64,000 nucleotides of DNA from Sacculina carcini (taxonomy: Eukaryota; Arthropoda; Thecostraca; Sacculinidae), in the NCBI GenBank assembly GCA_916048095.2, contig OU696587.1:669252-733251 (forward strand), read 5' to 3'. Positions 34,730 to 45,046 of this stretch are shown here, in pieces. The notes under the pieces are model-generated. The model made no database searches. It was not told the DNA's origin and was given only the letters and a program-made list of their open reading frames with translations. The translations under genes and the position numbers were made by a program. Position 1 is the stretch's first letter. The number at the start of each line of letters is the position of its first letter.

Positions 34730-37700
34730 ATGGAAAAATATCTACGGCCGTCGCCTCTGGATATCGACGTAGAGACAGCAGATACTGAAGATCAGTGGCA
34801 CATGTGGCACGAGAACTTTGAAGCATTCTGTGCGGCCATACCACCAGATTTGCGACCGGATAAATTGGCTCTACTGCGTTCTCACATGAGTGTGAAACTC
34901 TACAAGCTCATCAAAGTCGCAAGGAACTATGAAACAGCCGTCAGCCTGCTAGCGTCCAGGTTTGTCAAACCAAAAAGTGAAGTTTTCGCAAGACACAAAT
35001 TAGCCACTTGTAAACAACAGAATGGAGAGAACTTGGACACTTTTCTCGACAATTTGAAAAGTCTGGCAGCTGAGTGTGGCTTCAAAAACTGTACTGCGAC
35101 TGAAGCTGAGGAGCTGGCAATCAGAGATGCCTACATAACAGGTATATCTTCTAACGCAATAAGACAGCGTTTGCTGGAGAATCTGTCTCTAAATTTGTCT
35201 TCCGCAGTAAGTCAAGCACGAGCTCTTGAAATGGCTCAACTTCATTCAGCTTCATATTCCATTGACAATTCACTACCATCCACTGTTTCGCTGGTCACTG
35301 AAAAATACCAGAGTCAACAAGCAGCACATTGTGAGAATTCACACAAGAAAGCAGAATCACTGATCGGTTCCTGTGAAAATATTGCTGTGACGCATACGCG
35401 AAAGTGTTATTTTTGTGGAAGAGCCGCTCACGCCAGATCTGATTGTCCTTCTCGAAATGCTAGTTGCGCTAAATGTCATAAAATCGGTCATTACGCCCGT
35501 GTATGCAAGTCTTCAGCACGACAACGTTCGCCGCACTTTAAACAAGCCACTTCAGCCACAACAAACGGTGCAATGATTGCTTCTTCTTCAGGCGTACTGA
35601 AAGGCCTCTCACCCGCTGTTACTTCAGTGCAGTTCAGCAGTGGTGATTCTATAGATGCTCTGGTAGACACCGGCAGCTGCAGAAGATTTATACGAACGAA
35701 CGTGGCAAAGCGCATGAGATTAAAAGTCGCTCCTTCTTCTGGTCGAATTTCAATGGCTTCATCCAGACAATCGGTTGAAATCACAAAGTGTTGTGTGGTA
35801 GACATCATCGTGAATGGAAAATCATACAGTGACATCTGTCTTCACCTGATGGACGATCTTTGTGCGCCTGTGCTGCTCGGTCACGACTTTCTAAGTCAGC
35901 ATCAGAAAATTACGGTGAGTTTCGGAGGTTGTCAGCCTCCACTTGAGTTGTGCAGCCTTCTCGCCGCTGACATTGAGCCTCCAGCTATATTTTCAAACCT
36001 TCCATCTGATTGCCGCCCTACTCAAATAAAGTCCAGGAGATATTCAAAAGAAAATATTCAATTTATCATAGGCGAAGTGGACAGTTTGCTCAAACAAGGC
36101 ATAATAACTCCAAGCCGTAGTCCATGGAGGGCCCAGGTGGTTGTGGTAGACCAGGCAAACAAAAAGAGAATGGCCGTTGACTACTCTCAAACCATCAACA
36201 AATACACCGATCTCATTGCTTATCCAGTACCTGGAATTTCAGAAATGGTAGAAAAGATATCGTCGTACAGTTGGTTCAGCTCCATCGACTTGAAAAGCGC
36301 CTACCATCAAATCCCACTGAAAGTCAGCGATCGGCCATACACTGCGTTCGAAGCTGGGGGAAAGCTTTATGAGTTCACTCGTTTGCCGTTCGGTGTTACA
36401 AACGGAGCGACGTGCTTTCAACAAGTTCTAGACGAACTGATTGCTGCTGAAAATCTGAAAGATACGTTCGCATATATTGATGACATTACGATTTGCGGAC
36501 ACTCCAGACAAGAGCACGACCACAACTTGGAGCGTTTCCAAAAATTTGCAGAGAAATACAATTTGACCGTAAACGAAAAGAAGAGTACATATGCGCAGTC
36601 CAAAATTTCCATTCTAGGACACGTCATAGAAGATCACCAAGTCAAGCCTGATCCAGAAAGAATGAGACCTCTAATCGAGATGAATCCTCCCAGCGACGTG
36701 CCCAGCCTAAGAAGAACATTGGGGCTGCTATCGCATTATGCCAAATGGGTGCCAAATTTTTCAGAAAAAATTCGACCATTGATCGATACGAAAACTTTTC
36801 CTCTATCCGACGCTGCTACAAGGTCGTTGATAGAAATGAAAGAAGAAATTTCTAATGCTACTTTGACAGCCATCGACGAGAGTGCTATGTTCACAGTCGA
36901 AACAGACGCCTCCGCTCATTCCATTGCAGCTTCATTGACTCAAGAAGGAAAACCTGTCGCGTTTTTCTCACGCTCACTCTCAGAGTCAGAGAAGCGTCAA
37001 TCTGCTGTTGAGCGTGAAGCATGTGCTGTAGTAGAATCAATCAAAAAATGGCGGCATTTCCTCTTGGGGCGCAAATTCAGGCTCGTAACCGATCAACAGT
37101 CTGTACGCTTCATGTTCGACAAGAAAAACCATGGAAAAATCAAGAACGAAAAGATAATGCGATGGAGATTGGAGCTTAGCTGCTTTGCGTACGATATCAC
37201 CTATCGCCCGGGAAGATTGAACCAAGTGGCTGATGCCCTCTCTAGAGCAACAGGATGCACTGCATCTGTCACTTTGCCTATCGATCTTGTACGTATACAT
37301 GAGTCACTGTGTCATCCTGGCATTCGGAGAATGACCCATATAGTGAGGCAAAGAAACCTTCCTTTTTCTATTGAAGAAATTAGAACGATGATCGCAAAAT
37401 GTCACACATGTGCTTCCGTAAAACCAAATTTCACAAGATTTACAGGAACACTTATCAAAGCTACAAGACCATTCGAGAGACTGTCCATCGACTACAAAGG
37501 CCCCTTGTCGTCAACTTCGAATAACAGATACATTCTCAACATCGTAGACGAGTACAGTAGATTCCCCTTTGCATTTCCCACACAAGACATGTCTGCCAGT
37601 TCAACCATAAAATGCTTTTCCGAACTCTTTTCCACTTGGGGATTACCCGACTACGTTCACTCCGACCGAGGCCCCGCATTTATATCATCAGAATATCAGA

Positions 37701-38425
37701 ATTTCTTGCACCAGAGAGGAGTGGGCACCAGCTACTCATCGGCGTATAATCCTCGGGGTAATGGTCAAATTGAACGATTCAATGGAACACTGTGGCGCAC
37801 CATAAGACTCGCTCTGTCATCTCGTTCGCTCCCTGTGGTAATGTGGGAAACAGTACTACTGGACGCACTCCACAGTATGCGTTCTCTATTGTGTGTCGCA
37901 ACTAATAAAACTCCTCATGAACGCATGTTTGCTCATCCACGGAAAGCAACATATGGTCAAGCCACTCCTTCATGGCTATCCGCCGATAACCAGGCTCTGC
38001 TAAAGAAAGCGTTACGACATTCCAAGTACGACGACGAAGTAGAAGAAGTTCGCCTCCTTCATGTGAATCCGCAATGGGCTCGCGTCGCACATCAGGACGG
38101 CAAAGAATCCACAGTGTCTATTCGTCGACTGGCACCGGCAGCCCGAACGACATCCTCGGTACAAACTCCAGATATTGGACAGAAAACGATGCACCAACAC
38201 CGCGGTGACAACGTGGGCGAACATCCAGCAGAAACTTCAGAACTTTTTATTGTTCCAGATACATCTTCTATAAGCAGAACTGAGGGCTGTACTAGAGATG
38301 TTAACACGACTCAGACTGAGCCGCATACGAAGGATATCCCGGCTACTGAAGAGCCACGTCGTTCGGGTCGAGTCAGACGGCAACCTGCCTACCTCTCTGA
38401 TTACGTGAGTGTCGCTCTTGATTGA
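34730..38425 (+). CDS. Ty3/gypsy gag-pol polyprotein, intact
   Basis: A single frame of 1231 codons. The start at 34730 is chosen because the earlier in-frame ATG (34700) lies inside the LTR. Gag covers about residues 1-225, followed by two CCHC knuckles (CYFCGRAAHARSDC and CAKCHKIGHYARVC, about 226-260). The protease has ALVDTGS near 310. RT has SPWRAQVVVV, SIDLKSAYHQIPL, LPFGVTNGATCFQ and FAYIDDI near 580. RNase H has VETDASAHS near 720 and VTDQQS. Integrase has an HHCC finger (HESLCHP..CHTC), then SIDYKGPL near 920, HSDRGPAF near 977 and GQIERFNG near 1010, the D,D,E triad. No chromodomain or env; it ends in a basic SGRVRRQP tail. gag and pol share one frame with no shift, unlike many gypsy elements. 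All catalytic residues are present, so it is potentially active. Confidence 0.95.
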   Translation: MEKYLRPSPLDIDVETADTEDQWHMWHENFEAFCAAIPPDLRPDKLALLRSHMSVKLYKLIKVARNYETAVSLLASRFVKPKSEVFARHKLATCKQQNGENLDTFLDNLKSLAAECGFKNCTATEAEELAIRDAYITGISSNAIRQRLLENLSLNLSSAVSQARALEMAQLHSASYSIDNSLPSTVSLVTEKYQSQQAAHCENSHKKAESLIGSCENIAVTHTRKCYFCGRAAHARSDCPSRNASCAKCHKIGHYARVCKSSARQRSPHFKQATSATTNGAMIASSSGVLKGLSPAVTSVQFSSGDSIDALVDTGSCRRFIRTNVAKRMRLKVAPSSGRISMASSRQSVEITKCCVVDIIVNGKSYSDICLHLMDDLCAPVLLGHDFLSQHQKITVSFGGCQPPLELCSLLAADIEPPAIFSNLPSDCRPTQIKSRRYSKENIQFIIGEVDSLLKQGIITPSRSPWRAQVVVVDQANKKRMAVDYSQTINKYTDLIAYPVPGISEMVEKISSYSWFSSIDLKSAYHQIPLKVSDRPYTAFEAGGKLYEFTRLPFGVTNGATCFQQVLDELIAAENLKDTFAYIDDITICGHSRQEHDHNLERFQKFAEKYNLTVNEKKSTYAQSKISILGHVIEDHQVKPDPERMRPLIEMNPPSDVPSLRRTLGLLSHYAKWVPNFSEKIRPLIDTKTFPLSDAATRSLIEMKEEISNATLTAIDESAMFTVETDASAHSIAASLTQEGKPVAFFSRSLSESEKRQSAVEREACAVVESIKKWRHFLLGRKFRLVTDQQSVRFMFDKKNHGKIKNEKIMRWRLELSCFAYDITYRPGRLNQVADALSRATGCTASVTLPIDLVRIHESLCHPGIRRMTHIVRQRNLPFSIEEIRTMIAKCHTCASVKPNFTRFTGTLIKATRPFERLSIDYKGPLSSTSNNRYILNIVDEYSRFPFAFPTQDMSASSTIKCFSELFSTWGLPDYVHSDRGPAFISSEYQNFLHQRGVGTSYSSAYNPRGNGQIERFNGTLWRTIRLALSSRSLPVVMWETVLLDALHSMRSLLCVATNKTPHERMFAHPRKATYGQATPSWLSADNQALLKKALRHSKYDDEVEEVRLLHVNPQWARVAHQDGKESTVSIRRLAPAARTTSSVQTPDIGQKTMHQHRGDNVGEHPAETSELFIVPDTSSISRTEGCTRDVNTTQTEPHTKDIPATEEPRRSGRVRRQPAYLSDYVSVALD

Positions 38426-38488
38426 ACTCGGCTCTCTCGTTTCGATTGCTAGTTTGGCCAGCAAGTCGTGGCGCGCTTTGAATATTCA

Positions 38489-38763
38489 GCGGGGGAGAAT
38501 GTGGTGTAAACTGTGAACGCCTATGCTGTTTGTCATTGGAACTATGAATGCCTATACTGTACGTTTATGTGTAGTGTGTAATTGTGTCGCTAGTTAGCGT
38601 TCTCTTTGTGTGTGTGTGTGTGTGTACTGGTTGTATGTGTGTGTGTGTGTGCGCGTGTGTGTTCAGTGGACTTGATCGTGTGTGCGTTGTTCTTGGTTAG
38701 TTCTTGTGTGGCATTAGAGTTGAATAAAGCCAACGTTCCTGAAACAGTGTATTGGTTACTTCA
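38489..38763 (+). repeat. polypurine tract and 3' LTR of intact gypsy
   Basis: GCGGGGGAGAA at 38489-38499 primes plus-strand DNA. The LTR runs 38500-38763. It differs from the 5' LTR by one substitution (GCGTCG/GCGTTG) plus a (TG)n length change, and is followed by the second target copy CTGTA (38764-38768). Confidence 0.95.
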
Positions 38764-39063
38764 CTGTACATAGAAGTGCCGCACAGTACCGTGCAAACAA
38801 TGATATTAGGGCTTTCAGACACATTATAACAATTATATTGTGCATATTTAATGATAATTCAATTTGATAGTGTCACTAATAGCATGAATAACCCATGTGT
38901 TGAAAAAAATAATTCATTTAATATCCCAAATATATAATTTACATAATTTGAAGTCTGTGCATGACTTCAAAAAGACCAAAAAAAACGTGTTTTTTTGGTC
39001 GCGGTTTTTTTGGCAAAAATAAACGGTTTAAAAAAAACGTCGGTTTTTTAGGTCGCATCTCTA

Positions 39064-39293
39064 TCTAAGACACACGCTCTGTGCACGAGAGGTCCAGGGC
39101 TCGATTCCCTGGCGAGGTTAAACGGATGGGTTCGTTTCTTAAAGTGATATCCCAATTGCCGCAAGGCGGGTTTCGTGTGCACGCAGCCGTACAGTTTTCT
39201 GTACTGGCCGTAACTGCGAAAACCCGTGTGGCGGCCGGACCTGCGGTGTGCCAGCCGGGGCCGTGAGTCTTTGCCCCCGCAAAATTACACGCG

Positions 39294-39318
<25 letters not shown>
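39064..39318 (+). mobile_element. SINE body (continuation of 33130-33155)
   Basis: It starts with the duplicated TCTAAGAC, then has the B-box GGGCTCGATTCCCTGG near 39093-39112 and the same body as the minus-strand SINE at 18932-19227. It ends in a palindrome. Confidence 0.85.
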
Positions 39319-40558
<1,240 letters not shown>

Positions 40559-40708
40559 TCAGTTTGCATTGGACGCAATGGCGGTGTCGCGGGCTGGCTC
40601 CAGCCGTCCGTCACGGGCATGTTTCATCACGAGTCCTCAGTTGGATGCTGGTGTACGGCGGTCAAAGTCGCGGTCATGCCACTCATGAACTTTGGAGGTT
40701 CCATTTTG
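40559..40708 (+). CDS. kelch-repeat protein, internal exon 2 of 3 seen
   Basis: A 150-bp exon encoding the next kelch repeat: W-T-Q-W, APAVRHGHV, WMLVYGGQSRG (the GG pair), then HELWRFHF. The acceptor is ATTACAG|TC and the donor TTTG|GTCAGT (40708/40709), both phase 1. It joins the previous exon as LDL-V-SLHW and the next as FHF-V-TENW, so two independent junctions agree in phase and in the kelch pattern. That makes a chance ORF unlikely. Confidence 0.8.
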
Positions 40709-41018
40709 GTCAGTGTAATCAGTGCTTACATGCTTTACGTCGCAGAACAAGAATCCAATAGACGACGCACCTTGCAGTATGCTCAATATGGACTGTTCAA
40801 CCTATAATTTTCCATTCCAGTTTACTCGACTCATATTCGGACTTTTATCCCATCATTCATCGTTTTATCCAGCTTCAGTAGCAGCGATTTTGAGAATACA
40901 GTGGATCTCGGAAACCAGAAGTGGTCAAGGGATACCTGACCGTGTTTTCTCATTGAGTAATGCTGTGTGTTTACCTGCAAGCAATAGCTACAGTATGTGT
41001 TCGTGTTTGTGCGTGCAG

Positions 41019-41881
41019 TTACTGAGAATTGGGAGCGCGTGTTGTGTGACGAGCCGCAGCCACAGGCGCGTTCTCAATGTGCAGCCGTTGTCATCAGTGC
41101 AAGCATTTGGACGACCACAGTGCCGCCCTCTTCAGCGCCGTCCACCGCCGTACCCGTTGTGCACGCCGATGTATTGCGTCACAGAGCCGCGGGACGTCGA
41201 TCCACCTCAGCAAAAACCTCCGTCGGCACGAGTGGTTGTCTGCTGTCGCGCTTTATGCCGGCCAATTTGACGTACCTACGCCAACCGAGCTATTCGGCGC
41301 TCAGCAATGGAAGCTGCGACAGTATCGAAATGCACCAGCTGACGGCTCGCACCTCTGCTATTGACATGTCACGCTCGATCAGCTCGCACGCTGTGCCCGC
41401 AGGCGGCGGCGGCACCATGAACAGTGAACGTGTCTCGTTCCCAGACCTGCTGGACTCCAGCGCCGGCGTGCACTATATGATAAATGAGACGGCCACGAGT
41501 GACGGTGGAGGTGCCGAGTGTGACAGATCATCTGACTACTCGAGCATTGAACACTGCGACATATCCGGCTTCGACAACCCCAATTACTCGTCGGTTGCGA
41601 CTGCTAGGCCGCCCGTTTGTCGTATGGGCGCGCCACCGTCTCTGCCGCTATGTTGCTCGCAGGACTCAGGTATTTCAGACCGTGCACTAGTGTCGCCGTG
41701 TCAGAACGCGGCTAATAGCGGCACTGATAGTGGTGGCGTGGCTCTTGTGGCGGCCGACTCGTGTGATCCAGCTCGGCTGGCTTATTTTCCAGTGTTTGTA
41801 TACGTTGTGGGAGGTCGCGAGGCCTTACAAGTGACCGGTTTCAAGCGACCCGTCTCACTGTGGCGCCTACAGCTGACGTAG
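41019..41881 (+). CDS. kelch-repeat protein, terminal exon
   Basis: Acceptor GCGTGCAG|TT at 41018/41019 after a T/G-rich tract. The exon starts with TENWERV and QARSQCAAVVI, the beginning of another kelch blade. A low-complexity Ser/Ala/Thr/Gly-rich insert of about 200 residues follows. A final strand pair FPVFVYVVGGRE and RPVSLWRL comes just before the TAG at 41879-41881, so the last blade is closed by the C-terminus. The ATG at 40997 lies in the intron and is not a start. GC content is much higher than in the surrounding DNA, as expected for a conserved gene. The gene family is not recognised. Confidence 0.75.
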
Positions 41882-43198
41882 ATGATACATCATCGGTCAG
41901 TGGTCTGGCTGTGGCCAGTACTAGTAGTGGATCGCATGCACTTGTTTTTCGTGTCATTGTGTGATTGCAGTGCGATGGACGCCTTGTGACCACTGCCTGG
42001 TTGCAATGATGGCATTCAAGAAGGCTTCGTAATTTGCATCATCAACATGCTATTTGTGATAATGGCAATAATGATTAACTTCAAAACTTCCAGTTGGGAA
42101 TGATGACTTGGAATGATAGCTGTGAATATTCATTGAATATGGTTCTTGTCCGGGACGCTTTCGTTCATACTCGTTTGCAATGAAATATTTTAATCTTGTA
42201 CAACACCTATGTAAATATGGCCATATCAAAGTGATCAGCAGAAACAAAAACAAGACAAGTATCACACAACTCTAATTCATAATTCATTTTTCTCAATCGC
42301 TTTGAAAGTTTTTTTCTGACCCTAGAGTCGTAAATGTGTTCTTTAAAACATATTTCATTATTGTATACTCCAGATTACATTTTGGATTATCCATTCGATA
42401 TCGTTAAATTATAAGTGGACTCATAGGCCACGTGGATCCCCAAATTCCTTTCCTAGCAATATACATAAGTGTGTTTAGTGATGCTTTTCAAGAGTGCAGT
42501 AGAAGGTAAATGAAAGTGTTCTAGTGTATAGTTTTTGACATTGGGTTGTCGACCCGAGCTTGATCGATATTTTCCAATTATATTGATTATCTACTTTCTG
42601 AATATCGCGTCTCCTCGGTTGTCCTGCGTTCATCTCTCGTGTCATTGTGTTTCACGTAATTCACGCATGTACTGTTTACGCAATACTGTTTTACGTTTTG
42701 TTTGTGTGCTAAGCAGATGTATCACGTATTTCAGCTAACTTGTAAGCTAGTCACAATGTTAAATTTGCAGACTTTCGTTGTCTGAATATATTTCGACGCC
42801 TGTGGTGAAGTAACGTTTTCGGTAAACAAGTTGCTCAAACGCATTTCCAACGGTATGCGCATATATAGTCTACCATGTGTACTACTGCGCTACAGAAACG
42901 CTGTTTCCATCAAATAGGCTGTACTTTTTAATAGTGACATGTGTGTTTGTGTGCGTATGCGTGCGTGTGTGCATAGTGAGTTGAATTTGTCATCAGTTGA
43001 AGCGCGGTTCTTATGTGACCATTTTTTTACAATTCCTCATATACTGTGAAATGGTTGGATGTTTTTAGATTCAACCAATGATATGGAACGAGTGTATGCA
43101 CCGTACACTGATACAGGGGAGCGTTCATGTGGCAATAGTGACATTTAGTTAACAATAGCACTCGGCTATTATCGCTATATATCATATATAGGGTTGGG
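41882..43198. other. 3' UTR and intergenic DNA of the kelch gene
   Basis: No further coding sequence recognised. I could not fix a convincing poly(A) site; short ORFs lack motifs. Confidence 0.4.
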
Positions 43199-43590
43199 TA
43201 TTTTATCTGGTAATTTTTGGCGTTTCATGTTTTTATGTAACGAAAAATGCTAAAATATGTTGTCCAAAACAACAAAATAGGTTGTTTGATTTATTTGCAT
43301 TTTATGCATGTATACAGCCACATTTTATTGGGGAACCACCCTTGGGGAGACGAAATTTTCGTAGTACGTGGCGAAAGTTTTACTCTGATTGATTCCTTCC
43401 AACGATGTAGGGGTGCAGTGGCGGCGCTAAGATTTTTCGGTGGGAAGTGAGGGAGTTGATGACAAAGATGTGGGGGCTTGAAGAAACAAGAGTAACTTAA
43501 TTCGAAATGTCCATAATCAGGATTTTTGGGGGGCTCATGGGAAGCTCGACACCTTCTTGGGGTTTCAGCCCATCCAATCCATCCAAAGAA
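43199..43590 (+). repeat. second copy of the 24411-24840 repeat
   Basis: Diverged direct copy with TTTTTGGCGTTT, GTGGCGAAAGTTTT, GCAGTGGCGGCG and CAGGATTTTTGGGGGG. The right terminal repeat is not recognisable here. 43591-44001 holds nothing I can name. Confidence 0.65.
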
Positions 43591-45046
43591 TCATACCTGC
43601 ACTTGTAGCGATTTGGTCTGCATAGCGAGCTATTGTAGACCAACTGAATCCCGTTGGTATGTTATCACACCATTTAATCCACTTAATTCTTAATCACCCT
43701 AGTTAGCTACCATGGGTATAACACCGTGCGACGCTCTTGGTATCCGAACTTGAGAAGCTATCAGTAACATTGCTATATTCCCATTGTTAACGTTGCTGGT
43801 GTTAATATTGTATATTTATGTAGTGCTCGAATGTATCATAACCTATTGGATCCATAATATGTGCACTTACAATTATTAACATGATAGATTAATTTCAAGC
43901 GCAACCTATAGAATCATAAATTTGGACAACATTTTTCATTGAAACTGGCATTCAATGTTTGCCGCTTAAAAATGGAATTGTCTGTGATAAAATATTTGTA
44001 TGTGATCAATAGGGTGACCTTTTGGTGCGCTAAAAATATAGAAAAGTTGCGCTAAAAAATCCCATAAGTTGCGCTAAAAAGTTGCACTTAAAATTTGGTA
44101 GAAACTTCACTAAAACCTATATAAGACTAGTGAAAATTATATAATTATGAAAAACATACTTTTGAGAAAAGGTTGTACTTTTTACATTCGATAAATATTA
44201 CCACAATACGTTTTGATCATTCGCGGTTGTGCTAGGATTGCATGCTTCATGATCTTCAACTGTCACCTCACTGGCGATAAGGGTGACATTTCGATGCGCT
44301 AAAACTTCAAATAGTTGCGCTAATAAGTTGAGCTCAATGTTTCGCTAAAATATTACCAATTTTAAATAAGGGTAATAGGGTAATTTTATCACTGAAATCA
44401 CTCCTTAGCATTACACTTTGGGACTTTCACGTTTTTGTTTCTAATTAATTATAAATTTTGAGCACTCGCGGTTGCTTTAAGATTGTGGTTCACATGCTTG
44501 TCTAGTCTGTCGAGTCTGTCGCACTGAGGCCTGGTAGTGACATTTAAATAGGCAATATAATTTGACAGACTCACTCGATGTTAATTTCCTTGCATGTTAC
44601 AAGGTCTAAATGGATTTTGCAGATAAAACATCATCTGATTATGAGGTAATTATAGTCAAGTGCTTTTGATCTAACTAGTTGCTCTAAGGTTGCTGGAAAA
44701 ATATACAAATTAAGGTTTCATTTTATTGCACAAATGCACCTGTCTATATCATAGTGTTATGTCTATATTATATTGCATATGTCTATATTGTCTATGGGGA
44801 CGTACATACGCAGGATGTCTAGCACCACACACGGACACAATGTTCACACACTTCCAGATACATTTATCGAGTTTAGGTTGATATATGCTGCATTGTACAA
44901 CTTTACAACCGAATTTTTTTTCTGATAATGTGAAACAATTGTTCTAAAAGTTCGAGAATTGTCCTAAATCAAAATAATTGTATTTATATATGAAAACGTT
45001 GCAAACGTTGCGCTAAAACAAAAAGTTGCATTTATAACTTCTTTAA

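Larger units (their letters stand above)
33156..39063 (+). mobile_element. hAT-like non-autonomous transposon
   Basis: The ends TAGTGATGC (left) and TAGAGATGC (read inward from the right) fit hAT terminal repeats. They are flanked by GCTAAGAC (33148-33155) and TCTAAGAC (39064-39071), an 8-bp target duplication with one mismatch. Without the gypsy inside it the element is about 1.6 kb, made of T-runs and ACCATG-TTTTTT words. No transposase is encoded. Confidence 0.7.

Noticed and set aside
34713-34730. tRNA primer-binding site for the intact gypsy
   Set aside because: It does not start with TGG and matches the element's own LTR over 16 bases.
40997-41018. ATG at 40997 as start of a separate gene
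   Set aside because: It lies within the predicted intron; the kelch pattern begins only after the acceptor at 41018.
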